Shown here: positions 8,512 to 21,600 of the stretch, in pieces
How the letters are laid out: every line of letters begins with the position of its first letter
Numbering within the stretch: the stretch's first letter is position 1
DNA from: Apostichopus japonicus
Taxonomy: Eukaryota > Echinodermata > Holothuroidea > Aspidochirotida > Stichopodidae
NCBI RefSeq assembly: GCF_037975245.1
Contig: NC_092578.1
Location: forward strand, 15,234,321-15,298,320
Length of the DNA: 64,000 nucleotides
Direction: 5' to 3'
Made by a program: the position numbers and the translations under genes
Notes under the pieces: model-generated
Database searches by the model: none
Seen by the model: only the letters and a program-made list of their open reading frames with translations
Told to the model about the DNA's origin: nothing

Positions 8512-11500
8512 TTAAGTACTTTCATAAGCCATGATCTCCTCCTGTAGATCTCTGTTATCTTTCTCGATTTCATCCATTTGCTTCCGCATCCTCTCCATCT
8601 TCTTCGTTTTCTCTTTAACCTTCATCCTGTAAATGGAAGATAATAAACCGACTATATTGGAGCAAAAAAACAAAAACAAAAAACAAAAAAATATATATAT
8701 ATATATATCAGGCGCGTATCCAGGATTTTCTAACCCGGGGGGCGCGAATTACTATCTAAGCGGAGCGCCACCATCGGTTGGCGCGGAGCGTACAAGAAAA
8801 TTTCTGGTTTTGATACCCCCCAGATCACCGGAAATGGCACTTCTCGGGCTTGAAAATGAGCAACCAGATGTACACTTTTGCCTGAGAACCAAGTATTTCC
8901 CAAAAGTTTTTTCCATCCATAACCTTTTTGAAGATTGTCACCAGTCACACATCATGTTCGACCTGATTGCATGTCCTATGGATGATTGCTTTTGTAGGTT
9001 ATTCTACGTCACGGCCCACAATATCCGAAAGCCCCACTTTTCAAGGTTTTAAGCCTATTACTTGTTGAGAATTTGAAAATTCACTTTTCTCGTGAATAAA
9101 ATCACTTCAAAACATACCCATAATGTTGCACAAAATTCAATCTATAGACAACCAATATAGAAAAACCTCCTTGAACCCCTAACAGACAGGTCAAAATTGA
9201 ACGAGTAGAGGAAAGTATGATGAAGAATGTTGGTGAGGAAATTTTCGAAAATTCAGACAGAGTTAATTTCTTGGTGTAGAAATATTAAAACCTCTTATAA
9301 TGGCTTTTACAAAACTTGGTTGAAGGAACAGAAAATAGCAGATATTTCCGATATCAGGTATATCGAAACCGAACACTTCACTCATAGGCGTAGGTCCCGT
9401 AGGAGGCGGGGGCTGCAGCCCCCCCCCTCCCCCCAATTGTTTTCCCATTTTTTTCGGGCACCTACTGAAAGAAAAATAAATAGCAATGAATAGCTTAAAA
9501 TTATCTCCTTGGTAATTTAAATAAAGTTGTAAGCTTGGCCGACATTACTACTGTAAAAGAGAGTTTTGACATAAATGGATCTGTATGGTTTTTCTCCATC
9601 TACATAAGACATTTGGTTGTTTACATTAGCATCCGGCGGTATACTGTGCAACTTTCACGGACCGTGCGGTACACGATGCCATACAATGTAATGACCGATC
9701 TTGCCTATATGATATTGGCATCGACATGTTGAATGCGCGCGAAGCGCGCGAAAGATTTTGACTTTTTTTTTCGGGCAAGTCATTACAGCCCCCAAATCCA
9801 ATCTGGCTCCTACGCCTTTGACTACACACATTGACAGTTTTTGAGGCTGTTCATCGTGGAACATGCATTTCAATGCTCATTGATATGATGTTATATTTGC
9901 TCTTTGCTTTACAAATTCGAACAGGCGTGTAGCGAGTAATTGCCAAGGGAGGGCGAAGCCTGTAGGCAAACTATGAGTTGGCGCGAAGCGCACAAGAAAA
10001 ATTTTGGCCGAAAATGCCTCCCAGATCGCTGGAAATGACACTTCCCAGGCCTTGTAAGTTGCATCTAAGCATTGTCTATTTTGAAATTACTAGCCATGTC
10101 ATAAAGAAAATTAGCTCGGGGGGCGGTCTCCCCCTTCCCGAAATGCGTTATGTTTCCCGACGACGCGGTCGAGTTCAAGTACATTAGTGAGAGAGGAAAA
10201 ATGGAAACGTCAAAAATGGAGTTGTCGGGGTAAGGGGTAGGGTGAGGCGCACACCCCCTCCGTAATCCTTGATCTGTCACTGGCTACCCTGTGTATATAA
10301 TAGGGATCTTTCTCTTCCCGAGGTCTTGGCTATCTTCTACTCCCTCCTTTTCTCCTTTTTCTCTCTTTTTTCTTTTTCTTTTCCCTTCTTTCCTCTCCTC
10401 CTTTTCTTTTTTCCCCTCCTTTTCCCTTTTTTCTTCTCTTTTCTTTCTCTCCTCTTTCCTTACCCGGGGGGCGCGCGCCCCCAACGTCCCCCCTGGATAC
10501 GCACCTGTATATATATTAATCAGTTTTGTACACAGACACAGACACCCATAATAATATATATACTCTGTCATTCTTAGTTGAACGGGACGCACATAAGCCC
10601 AGGTTATCGCCAGATATATATATTTCTAGATTGCTTGGACGTGGTTTTTGATGTAACCTGCGTACAAGCTTTTCAAAGATGGTAACATTGAAATATAAGT
10701 CTACTCTTACGGGTATTCTGGATTCACGGAGTCCTCAGAGGAAAACACACACATACACAAATCGATAGGGTTTTATATTACCAGTTAGTTTAACCCAAAA
10801 TTAATCAGTTAACCGGTTTGCAAGAAAGAAAATTTAATGGGTCACCAAACATTCCCTTCCTCTAACTACAAGATTTTTACAAAATATTTTGTATAACGTC
10901 AAACCTGTTACGTAAATTTCATGAATACTTACTCTGCTTTGTCTAGCTCACTGAGCAGAGCTGTGACGTCACTCTCACGATCCGCCAAATCACGGCTAAT
11001 CCTTTTGAATTCTTCCTCCCTCTCCGTGACGATCGCCTGTAACCTTTCCATTTCCTGCTCGTTCCACATATTTTTCTTTTTCATTTGTATGAAATTCATT
11101 TTTGCATGAGTCTTAACACGCTCCGCTTCTTTTAGCTGCATAGCTCTATGCATCGCGTGAACATCGTTTTTCCTCATCGATGAAGCTTGATGAATCCATT
11201 GCTGCAATTCTCTCTCCAACTTATCCTTACTTCTAACAAGTTCACTATTTTCTTTCTTGAGCTGTATCAAATCATTGTTAGTTTTGTATAAGTCTTTCTT
11301 CAACCAACGAATCAACGATCTCATCTCCTCCTGCTCCTTGGTCTTCTCATTCAGTTCTCCTTTCAGTTGCGTCACTCTGACGTCACGATCAGCTTGTACG
11401 TCATTATCTGAAAAAAGACCCTTGTCTCGCTTCAATGTTAACAACCCATCAGTCTTCACATGCATCCTGTGTTTCATTTTATCGTATTGTTGCCTAAGAT

Positions 11501-14500
11501 CTGCATGTTTGTCCTGTAGATTTAAGAACCTCTTTTGCAATTGTTTGTTATTCTGACGTAAGTGATCTGCTTTATATTCTGAATCTTTCTGAAGATCAAT
11601 GTTAGTCTTTTCCAGACGTTTTATTTGTTCCACATGTGCAATCAACTCATCTGTATTCTCCTTGTTTTGTTGTACAAGTTCCCGTCCTACTGCAGGATGC
11701 GTGAACTGATTCTTGTGAATCAGATATTGATCAAGTTCACATATCAGGAAAGATAGCTGTGAATGTGAACCCTTGTCTATGTCAGGCATTTCTTCTTTGT
11801 GTTTCATGAAAGACCCTCTGTGTTCCCCTGCTCTTTCAGATTGCATTTCTTCTTGGTCTTGTTGCAAGCCGGTACTGCTACATTTCTGGAGGAGATCAAT
11901 CAGCTTCTTCTTTGCTTCTTCATTTTCCTCGTTATATTGTTTGCTGTTCCTGGCAAGAACGTCGTAGTTACATCTTGTCTGGCTAAGTTCCTCTTCGTAC
12001 TTAGACTCATAACTAACTTTTTCTTGTTGAAAGGTTGCTGTTAATTCTTCAATGGCAGCGTTACTGCAGCAGGTCTCAAGGAATAAACGTACTTGAAGCA
12101 GTTCGTGTTCTTCTGTTAAATTCTTCATCTCATTCAATTGTATTTGTAGTTCGTCTGCTTTCAGTTTGAATTCATTCTCTCTCGGTACAACCTTCTTCAG
12201 AACCTCGATCTGGTTGAGAGATTCTTGCATTTTCTGTTCATAACATTTCAGTTCGTTTTCTTTCTCTTCAACATTTTGGTGATAATACTCTGCCATTCTG
12301 TCCATCTGCTGTTGCAATTGAGACTTCTCTTTATCAAGCTGTTCCTCCAGCTGATTAATCTCACCCATGTATTGCGTTGTTTTCATCTCACATATCATCT
12401 CCATCTCCTTACTGTGTTCCATCACATCTGTGTAAGACTGATTCAATTCTTCCAACTTCTTCTGCAGTTCGTTCTTTGCTCTGATTACTTTCTTTGTCAT
12501 AATCTTTCCGTCTCCGATCTTCATCTCGTATTCTCTTTCAAGGCCCTTCACTTCATCTTGATGAAACAGTCTTTGTTCTTGTAATTTATCTTCTAGTGCT
12601 TTCATCCCGGACTGGAGACTTTCAATTAAGTCATCTTTGGCAACAATCTGTGAATCCATTCGTCCTTTCATGCAAGTCATCTCCTCTTCGTGAATCTCTC
12701 TAATGACTTTTGCCTCTTCACTATGAATCTTTCTTTCTGAAATAAACTTTTCTTCCATGGTCTTTACATCCGATTCGAGGTACTGTATGTTAGCTTCATG
12801 CTCGGCATTAACAGTAGTTAAGTTCTCTTTAACCTTCTCCACACTTTTCTCTAAAACCTTCATAGTCTTCTTTAGACTCCGGTTATTGTTTCGCAATGAT
12901 AAAAGTTCTTTCTTAGAGTTGCTAAGTTCGGCAGTGATTTTATAAACATCACCATTTTTCTTGTCTAAAGTCGCGGTCATGTTTTCCACCTTTTTCTTGT
13001 ACCTCTCACAATCTCTCTCCTTTATGAGAAGCATTTCTCCCCATTGCTTGCGTAGGGTTTCCTCTTGCTCACAAAAGAACTGCCTCTGTGATCTCAGTTT
13101 TTCCTCCAGAATCTTAACCCTGGATTTAAGGAAAGACTTTTCAGCTTGTAGTTTATCTTTAAATCTCAAAGAAGTCTGCAGATCGTACTCGGTCTTATCA
13201 GCAGTAATCTGGAGTGACGTCATCTCGATCTTGAGCTGCTGGTTGTCTTCCAGTAATGACGTCATTTTGGTGTTAGCGTTGTTGAGCTCCGAGGTGACGA
13301 TATCTAAGGTTTGACTATTTTCTCGTAATAAGTGAGTCATGTTCCTCTCCTTCTTCTTGTGTCGTTCACACTCCTGCTCCTTAGCAGCAAGTCTGTCATT
13401 CCACCTCGAGTTGGTCTCTTTGAGCTGATTCTCCAACTCTCGGCACTGTGCGGTCTTTGACCCGAGGTCATCCTTCATTACTCGACGCGCGGCAGAATTG
13501 GATTTTATCTCTTTGCCGAAACTGGTCACAGCTTTCTTAAGGATCGTCTGATCCCGTTGCTTGATTTTCAGCTGACCTGCCATATCGTGATGGATCTTCA
13601 CCACTTGACGGCTTTCTTCGCTAAGCCGATTTAGGACGCGTATGACGTCATCCCGCTCTCGGTGATGGCTGACCGATCGCTTTTTGAATATTCCACGCTG
13701 AGCCTTTTCAAACTTTAGAAGTTTCTTGTCTACGAGGTCGGCGATGGTTTGGTTGCAGAGAGCGACTGTTGCACGCAGTTCTTCGGTAGGTGAGCTGATT
13801 AATATGAAAAGAATAGAAGCAACTTGATAAGAGTAATTTCCTTATACGGTTGTGTCGCCATGAACTTCTTCATCAAGCACTGTTGTAAACTTAGCATTAT
13901 TGATATCCTATCAGACTGAACTGATCAAATATCTTTTTGAAATTTATACAAGAATTACGATACATCATAACTGAAAAAATAATTAAATATGACAGGAATG
14001 AATAAATAACGCTTAAAGGCTGGAAGGTAGAGGAGACCAATTCTTTCTCCTTAATTTAAAGATATCCCATCTCACCTTTGTTGACTCTCTTGCAGTTGTT
14101 GTTCCTGGTCGGTTGGTTGGTCCTCCAAGGTGGTGGTGGTTGAAGGAAGTGGAATGGAGTGGTTGTTGTTGTTAGAAGGCACAGAAGGGAGACCGGAAGA
14201 TCCCTCCATTAACACCCCGTCCACGAAAACTAGGTCATCTAGGTAGACGATGACCTATAAAAGAAGAAGAAAGAATTTACTGCTTTGAAATTATTTGAAC
14301 AAAGAATATAGTAATGATATGTTTGTTTATATATATATATATATATATATTTCAAGTTAGTACCAATGACCCAAATTTTATGATTACACATTAGTTCAAG
14401 ACTCATTTTGAGAACTTGTCATATTGCTGAGATATAAACATTTTACATGTTATTCCATTTTATTTTGATGACAACATTGCCCAATACCATGTTATATCAT

Positions 14501-16181
14501 TGCTGAACCACAAATCAATTTGTTTAATAATAAAGTAAAGACCTCGTCACAACTGCAATTCTCGTTTTTATTTTCCGGAATCATTTTTAATGCACTATAA
14601 CAGTATACACATCAATCTCTGTATAGAAAGCTATGAAACTCTTAATCCAGCAAGAATTGGACTCGTTGTGAATTATATTTGTAGGCTGCACGGGAACGAA
14701 TAAACAGCCAATCGGGAGCTAGATTAACCATTCGGTGAGGTGAGAGAACAAACTTTACTGCAGCAAGCAGATGACCATCTACATCCCAAAATCCCCCACC
14801 TCCCCCCCCCCCCCTTTCAAATAATGTCATAATAATTATGGTAACAATTTTTTATGCATCTGCACGGTAACCGTATGCATTGTGACAGGGATGGTATAAA
14901 ATCATCAAATGATCTGTTCAAAACATTTAATTTATTGACCCTATCCAGTGACTCATCAAGGGAAACATATTTACGCATTCTTGCTTGATCGTATATCCCT
15001 GGCTACTCCGTGTATAATTCTTTGCATGATTCACTGATCTGTTTGCTATACATAGATTAAATTATAGACTAAGTAATACTTTAATCTATGCTTTTCTATC
15101 GTAATAACGCCCTTAATTAGCTAGTATGCAAATTGTCTTAATACGTACTGTTGAATACAGTAACTATATGGGGATCTTACCACATTGAGAACACAAAACA
15201 TGAATACTTTTTGCGACTCTTTTGTAAAAGTATAACTGTCAAAATCGCAACAACGACAAAACGTAGTCGATTTGAAGTTTTTTTGGCGTTCCAAGGCTAT
15301 GAAATTATTAGATGTAAGAAGGTCGAACCTGTCTACAAAATCGACCAATCAACTCATAAATAAAGATTGACTTAACGAGTATTAATAATTTGGCTCATAT
15401 GAAGTCACGCCGATTTTCAGATATATTCTACTATATACTACACCCCGTAAACTCCTCGGAACGGACGTCTGAAAATGTCATGCCCCCACCCCACCCACCC
15501 CCGTCGACAAGTAAATCCGTAACGAAAGGGTAGATTTTATATGAAAAATCTTATCACTACAAGTTGCAGTAAACTAAGAACCTCTAACTCTTTAAATGGG
15601 GGCAACAATTTGGCTTTTCCTTCTCACACAACGAAGGATTGTTACGCGCCAGAAAGCCTGGAAACCCTGGATGGTCTCGGTGACGTAGTCTACTTTACAA
15701 ACATAGAAACCCCCCTTTATAATAATCTGAACCTTTTAAAAAAAATATGCCTATAAGATACCACAAAAGGCTAATTACTATGTTCAGTATATGGCAGTTT
15801 TGCAAAGCGGAAAGTCCATCTTAAGTTCAGAACTGTTTTGTCCGAAAGTTATCGAGTTGGGCTATTGTAGCCGAATGTACTCACTCCATTGTAGTAATAT
15901 GCCGAGCTATTTACCTTCGATTACCATGCTAATGATATTCTCTCTATGCTCCCTTGTTACTTCCTTGTTGCTAGATGCCGGTCCAAGACTAAGCTCAGAA
16001 ACATATAGGAGAAATAGTACAAGTATCATACACTGACCTTATCATTGTCCATAGGTTGGACTTCAAAATCACCAAACTTGATGCGGAGCGAGTCATCGCT
16101 CAACGCATCACAGCCGGGAAATCCCCATGCGACGATGTTATTCGCAGGTTCGCTTGGTTTTTTCTGAATAAATTCAGACAT
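8512..16181 (-). CDS. large coiled-coil protein, 1099 residues, four coding exons
   Basis: Coding exons are 16181-16038 (ATG at 16181), 14254-14076, 13794-10933 and 8626-8512 (TAA at 8514-8512). All junctions are GT-AG and phases agree: AAG|GTCAGT, AAG|GTGAGA and AGA|GTAAGT donors; TTATAG, AATCAG and TTACAG acceptors. The total is 3300 bases. Residues 1-65 look globular (MSEFIQKKPSEPANNIVAWG..., then VIVYLDDLVFVDG). A low-complexity Asn/Thr/Gln stretch follows at about 70-105. From about residue 110 to the end the protein is almost continuous heptad coiled coil, rich in Glu, Lys, Gln and Leu. No catalytic motif, signal peptide or membrane segment is seen. A structural, centrosomal or ciliary role is typical of such proteins but is inference; I do not recognise the family. 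Introns hold hAT-like elements and a (TA)n tract at 14327. Confidence 0.8.
9386..9822. mobile_element. nested MITE of the AGGCGTAGG family
   Basis: The left end is ATAGGCGTAGGTCCC; the right end read inward is AAAGGCGTAGGAGCC, each followed by a run of G with GGCTG. The palindromic segment around 9735-9755 (GCGCGCGAAGCGCGCG) also occurs in the related element at 27601-28119. No clean target duplication is seen. Confidence 0.5.
10326..10470. repeat. polypyrimidine tract
   Basis: About 140 bases are almost entirely C and T on the plus strand. It gives spurious Phe/Ser-rich frames on one strand and Lys/Glu-rich frames on the other. It could adopt triplex structure; no coding value. Confidence 0.75.
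10933..13794 (-). CDS. giant coiled-coil exon of the 1099-residue protein
   Basis: One uninterrupted exon of 2862 bp encodes most of the rod. It starts by completing a Ser codon (AG|C) and ends two bases into a Glu codon (GA|G). The frame runs on to a TAA at 10929-10931, but the sequence there is AGA|GTAAGTATT, a near-perfect donor. Splicing to 8626 gives ELDKAE-MKVKEKTKKMERM, which keeps the coiled coil going, so the in-frame stop is read as intronic. Confidence 0.78.
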
Positions 16182-17173
16182 AATCGCTTTGAATGCTCCG
16201 AAAAGTAAAAGTATAGCAAGTACGCAAACTTTAAGAATCGATGTGTTGACATCTAATGTTTGATAACGGTAACTTGGTATCACACTATATATCCTCCATG
16301 GGGCGCTTTCAGTGACGCAACAGAGACGCAACTTACCTCACGCAGAAACTGGCGTATTAACTGATCTAATGCGTGATATAATAAATGCAACGAAACCTTT
16401 GACGAACACATAACATTATCATTGGTAGTTGGCATGCGGTATGGCCAAAGGGGTTGCGCGAAGGCGCTATCTATATGATATATGAACGTAGCGTATAATT
16501 GCACATAAAATGCAATGACATGTGAACGCCACATGTCAAAGAAAACGCACATAACGACATACTTTTAAGTGCGCGCATCTGCGTCACACACGAACACACA
16601 TGGTTGTAAACGGCAGAGATAGGATCTGACGTCACGAATTAATAGATTAAGATGAGATGGCAGCAAATAGTTAACTGTCTGTTGCTTGAGGGAGGGGGTG
16701 GATACCATCTCAGTCTTCATCCTAGGTACGAATACAGGTCCATATGACGTCATCAAACCGTTTACTTCGCACTTAACTGTACATTTTCGGTGATAACACA
16801 TGTAAAACAAACGGTTTTACAGTAAACGGTGTATGTAGACCTGGTAAATTCATAAAACTGTAAATGTTTACGTGCTGTACAGGGAACCCCTCCCCCACAT
16901 AGGGTGAGCTATAAAAATGACGAAAGTTGTCACCTTAATGGAATTGCATATCTTTCTTTCATATATTGAAGGCTTACTTATACGTTTTACATTTTTTAAG
17001 AATGATCTGCCATCATAAGACACGATCTTATGACACCATCATATACATGATAAGTTGAAAAAAAGCAAAATAGCCTACTTATTGTAAGAGCCCACGAGGC
17101 GAAGATGTAACTCATGCAGGAATGTAATTGTCGGATGGCTTCCAACCTCCATTTGGTCACCCCACCCCCTTGC
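16182..17173. other. upstream region of the coiled-coil gene
   Basis: It probably contains the 5' UTR and promoter of the minus-strand coiled-coil gene. A strong donor motif GAG|GTAAGT on the minus strand would end a non-coding first exon at 16337, with a possible acceptor near 16200 (TTTTACTTTTCGGAG). No TATA box is convincing. The frames at 16280-16810 look non-coding. Confidence 0.35.
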
Positions 17174-17394
17174 CATCACGTCTGTCTGATCCATTAGATA
17201 ACCCCACGCCTGTCTCATCTCTTATATACCATCACGTCTGTCTGATCCCTTAGATACCATCACGTTTGTCTGATCCTTAGATACCATCACGTCTGTCTGA
17301 TCCCTTAGATACCATCGCGTCTGTCTAATCCCTTAGATATCATCACGTCTGTGTCATCCCTTAGATACCGTCACGTCTGTCTGATACAGTTATT
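17174..17394. repeat. 28-bp minisatellite
   Basis: Seven or so imperfect copies of ACCATCACGTCTGTCTGATC followed by CCTTAGAT. The units are diverged (CGCGTCTG, GTGTCATC and other variants). The first copies near 17174-17230 are the most degraded. Confidence 0.8.
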
Positions 17395-17833
17395 CCGTGA
17401 GACATGTTTTGACCATATATGAAATCACAATGCGTACGGATGGAAGTGTTGTAAGTAGTATTATAAGTAAACATTGCGAACATCGGTGCCGGGGGTTTGA
17501 CGCAGATAACCTTCAGAATAGAACGTTGTTACTTTTCGAATACTATATCAGTATACCATATTACAAACGATATTCACAATTCACTGCAATGCATTGCTGC
17601 TACAGTGGTAATGAGGCTTTCATTTAGTCTGTGATCAGCGATCGCTAATCCATATTTACGAATTGCGCCATCTAAATTAAGTCTCGTACGCCATCTACTA
17701 GTTTTTGAAGACCAACGGACGGAGGCAACTTCAGACAGCAGGCCCGTAATGTTTGCTTTTATTAGTTTGTCACCCCTGGGATTGATTAATATTGTAAGTG
17801 AATATAGCAAGTCCAGGGACCAGATGGGGTTAA

Positions 17834-18636
17834 AGCAGCATTTTGCGTTGGGTCGCTTTTTTCCACCTTTTTAACATGTGCATCGATTTTTTTACATGTA
17901 TCAATCATAAAACAGCAAACTAAGATACCATCCAAGTTTCACCCTGCCAAGAGCGTTAATTAGCGAGTAATTAACGATTTATATCGATAACGAGTAAAAG
18001 TGTCCTCGACAAAGTTTTCAGATCTCCAAATCCACTAGATTGAATTCCACCAATCAGTGAATAGTATGTTTATTCATGAGCATTTTGCGTTTGGTCGCCG
18101 TTTTCTACTTTTTTGACATGTCCATCGATTTTTTTACATACATCAAATCACAAAACAGCAAATTAAGATATTAGCCAAGTTTTTCCCTGCCAAAAACGTT
18201 AATTGGCGAGTATTCCACATACAAATTAAATCGCATTCAGTTCCCAAACCCACTAGTTTGAATTCATCCAATCTGAGATGCAGGTTTAGTTATGAGCCGT
18301 TGCTAAAAATAGATTCAAGACTTTGCGTTGGGAGTTGTTATGCAACTCCCTGGTACAACTGCCATATAGACTGTACACAAATCAAGCGTGGTGTTATATT
18401 ACGTATCTGTCAATGACGTTCGTAGTGTTTAAATATTCATATTATGGGCGAGGTTTATTGGGTTCCCAACGGAAAATATCTTGGAGGACAACAAAGTTGA
18501 AAGTTGCAATTTTTTCGACTTTCATGCCACCATTTGAAGTAAAATATAAATAGATAAGCTAGTTATGTATGTCGTTATGGCATAGTGGAGTCAGTGAGGT
18601 TAAGAAATATCATAGTCGAGGACGCAAAATGCTGCT
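17834..18636. mobile_element. TTAA-flanked MITE with an internal duplication
   Basis: Perfect 15-bp terminal inverted repeats AGCAGCATTTTGCGT are flanked by TTAA on both sides (17830-17833 and 18637-18640). The TTAA target points to piggyBac, though the terminus lacks the usual CCC start, and a 3-bp TAA target (PIF/Harbinger) cannot be excluded. The interior holds two related direct copies of about 240 bp (from about 17840 and about 18083). Both contain CATCGATTTTTTTACAT and CCCTGCCAA..CGTTAATT. No transposase is present. Confidence 0.75.
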
Positions 18637-18640
18637 TTAA

Positions 18641-21600
18641 AGCATGGCCTATACATAAGGCAACCATGTCACAGGAGCCCCATCCATCCAAAAATTGCAA
18701 AAAGGCTGTATGAAAAGACTATCTTGACTCAGGGCATTTTGTAGCGTACTAACCGAGGGAGGGGAGAGGGGGGTGGTGACAATGCTTCAACCTACTATGT
18801 ATTGCTTTGAATGAACCACAAGAATCACAAATTTTAATGATGCTTGGTCATTTCCTATTTATTTTAGTTTATATCCTATCGTTGCTGCTGTCTGGTTAAC
18901 TGTGGAAAATTTGGAAACCTTTTACCCCAACCATAGAAATTGAGTTAATCTTCTAAATGGGTCAAAACTTTCTACTTATTCATGTATCTTTCCATGTTTA
19001 TTGACATAGAAGTCATCAGAAAGAAGGGGATATTTATCCCTTTATAATTCGCTCCACGTGTGTTTGTGCTTGAAGTTTCCAGGGCAACAATCCCCTCCAG
19101 GTCTCGGAGATACGTTCCCAAGAAACTGCAGTGTATGGCCTCTTAGTAACATGACATGTACGTGAAAATCTTTACAAGGGAATTGCTGCTTCTTCCAGCT
19201 TTCCTCCCATGAACCCATCAGTTTTGCCTCTTATATCATTGTGTTATAAATGTTATTACTTGATTCTCTTTCCCTTTCACACCTTTGCATACACACTCCA
19301 GCTATTACATTTAATTCCAGTGGCTTTGGTTTATTTCTTCTAATGAAGGGGGGGGGGGGAGGGAGGGAGTTCAGGTTTATAAGTATTTTCAATCTGTAAT
19401 AAAGTGACATGATCATATCTGTCCACTATTTAAAATGATTGCCTCTCCACCTGATATGATTATCTCAAGTTCACAGGTCCTTCATCAAAATAACTTTCTT
19501 AACAGTTAAAATTAACAAAAAAAGACAAATTGCGTCTGCTTTTCGACATTTACAAAACTTGATTCTCATATATTTTACTTTGATTATAAAAGTGTTGATT
19601 AATTACTTTGAAATTTGTATAAAAAATGCTTGTAGCAAATAATCATCTCTCCCTGTACATGACAATCTACACACTTACACCAACAACAAACGTATGAACA
19701 AACTGTTACTTAAATACAAAAGATATTAATGATCAAAGTTTACTTAATATTTCTTTATCAAACAATCAATTTTCAGTCTAATTGTTCCTTTAGAAAGATA
19801 TACACAATTATTTCATCTAAAACTTATGAATTACACCTTTCCTTTGCTCTTTATAAGAAAAACAAAACACATAAAATGCATATTTTTTATTTACTTTTTT
19901 TTTTCTTCTTTCATATTTTTAAAGTGATACCGAGAAGTAATTTAGAAATGATATGAAACTGAGATTTTTCAGTCAACTAATGTACACCCAGCTTGATTAC
20001 TTGATACAAATAGCGAGAAAATACCACAGAAGTTACTATTGAGCTACAAGTATATATGTAACTGCAGCTGTAATAAGAACGAAGTTTCTTTAAAAATGAA
20101 AGGATGACTTTAGGCAGCATTTTAGTCTTGGTATGTCATAGTCCAAGAAAATTGATAGACATGTTTTCATAGTTTTCAAGATATTCATCTTTCAAGTTAT
20201 GCTAATTTTCTGAAATGCTCCTTTAAGGCTAATTTGATGATTATGTCGGTCCTTCAGTGCAGGCCTACATGTTATTGTTTATCCATTGTTTTAAACATTG
20301 GATCACAACATATTCTTCTAACTTCATAATAACAGCAGAGCACCATTGGATGACATTCTTCTATACCATTGATAAATTTGTGTCATATACTTCACATTGT
20401 GACCTCATTTATAACAGGCCATAAAAGTCAATTTCCTATTGAGTTTATGTTGCATCCTAGGAACTGACCATTGTCTGTCGGTTATAGGGTGTGAAGACTC
20501 ACGCACAAAGAAACATCTCATGCCGGTAATCTGACCTAGTTTCGAATGAGGTGTAACAGAAGTGTTAGACACCACTATCGATCCCAGAAAGTACACACTC
20601 AGCTTGCTACCGTCTGTAATTAGACACTAGTGTACAGTCAATATATACAGCTACAGTCAATACCCACAACACAGTGTGCATAGCAGCGATGGAAAACTTC
20701 ACTTGCAAGCAACAGAGAGTTAACTTTTTCAGAGCGCGGTACGCGGTTTGGGGGGAGTCTTCAATGCCTTTAAACTCAGTAATGATGGAACAACTTTCAT
20801 TTATGAGTCTAAAGTGTTTAAAGGGTCATTTATCAAAACATAAAAGTGGTAGTAAAGTATAATAGCAGATATTTTAATGGTCTACAACATATCTAATTTG
20901 TGCTTAAAAGTCATCCTTTCAAGGGACATACTATAATCATCTATTTTAGCTCTGCAAATAGACTATTACTTTCTTTCACTTATTGCTTTCATCTAGATCA
21001 TCAGCAAGACACAGAAATAACTTGAAGCAGTCAAAAGGTTATCAGCTGTGTAGATTATTATAAGGTTTGGTCATTTCATGTAAAGACAATCAAGTCAAGC
21101 AAAACTTTATAGGGTCAAAGGACAGACAGCAACATACAGTTTTTGTACAAAAAGTTAATTTTTAGTGACCATGGTGCTTTAAATTCCGTAAAAGATTTGT
21201 TTTTAAATACTAATACACGTAATGTAATCTTTAACATCTACGAGTGACCAGCTATGCCAGACACATTTAAATCTTTGATGGCCCTTAGGGCTTTTAGGGA
21301 TATTATCCATCAACAACAAGGTAACAATGTACATAGAAGAAGGAAAGAAATGGAAAATTAGACATTCACCATATCCTGAAAGACTAACACACAGACATAT
21401 ATGATTAACGCTACAATGGTAGGCATGAGGTGTGCGTTCAAGTTGAAAGCAGCTAAGCATGGTTTAAATACTGGACGGTTTTCAAAACCCTCGGTCAATA
21501 TGTCTTATCATCGTTTAGGATACAATGTTGATCAGGATACAAATTTAAGATATTACAGTTGATTTACTGTTGATGAAACCGTACAAACGTTAGCTTCTAA

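Larger units (their letters stand above)
8710..10507. mobile_element. composite hAT-like element in intron 3 of the coiled-coil gene
   Basis: The left end is CAGGCGCGTATCCAGG (from 8710). The right end read inward is CAGGTGCGTATCCAGG (from about 10507). These form a 16-bp inverted repeat with one mismatch. Both flanks are TA dinucleotides, so the expected 8-bp duplication cannot be judged. Segment 8750-9290 matches, inverted, the interior of the element at 2530-3524, and 9990-10085 matches 2690-2810 inverted. No transposase is seen; the frame at 8633-9052 is transposon-derived and not a gene. Confidence 0.6.

Noticed and set aside
8633-9052. 139-residue plus-strand frame
   Set aside because: It begins in the coiled-coil gene's splice region, runs through a (TA)n tract and then transposon sequence found elsewhere in the window.
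10269-10592. 102-residue Phe/Ser-rich frame and its Lys/Glu-rich antisense partner
   Set aside because: Pure low-complexity translation of the polypyrimidine tract.
10929-10931. TAA as the end of the coiled-coil protein
   Set aside because: It lies within AGA|GTAAGTATT, a strong donor, and a terminal exon at 8626-8512 continues the coiled coil in the correct phase.
11257-13314. Plus-strand frames of 60-119 residues
   Set aside because: Antisense shadows of the large coiled-coil exon.
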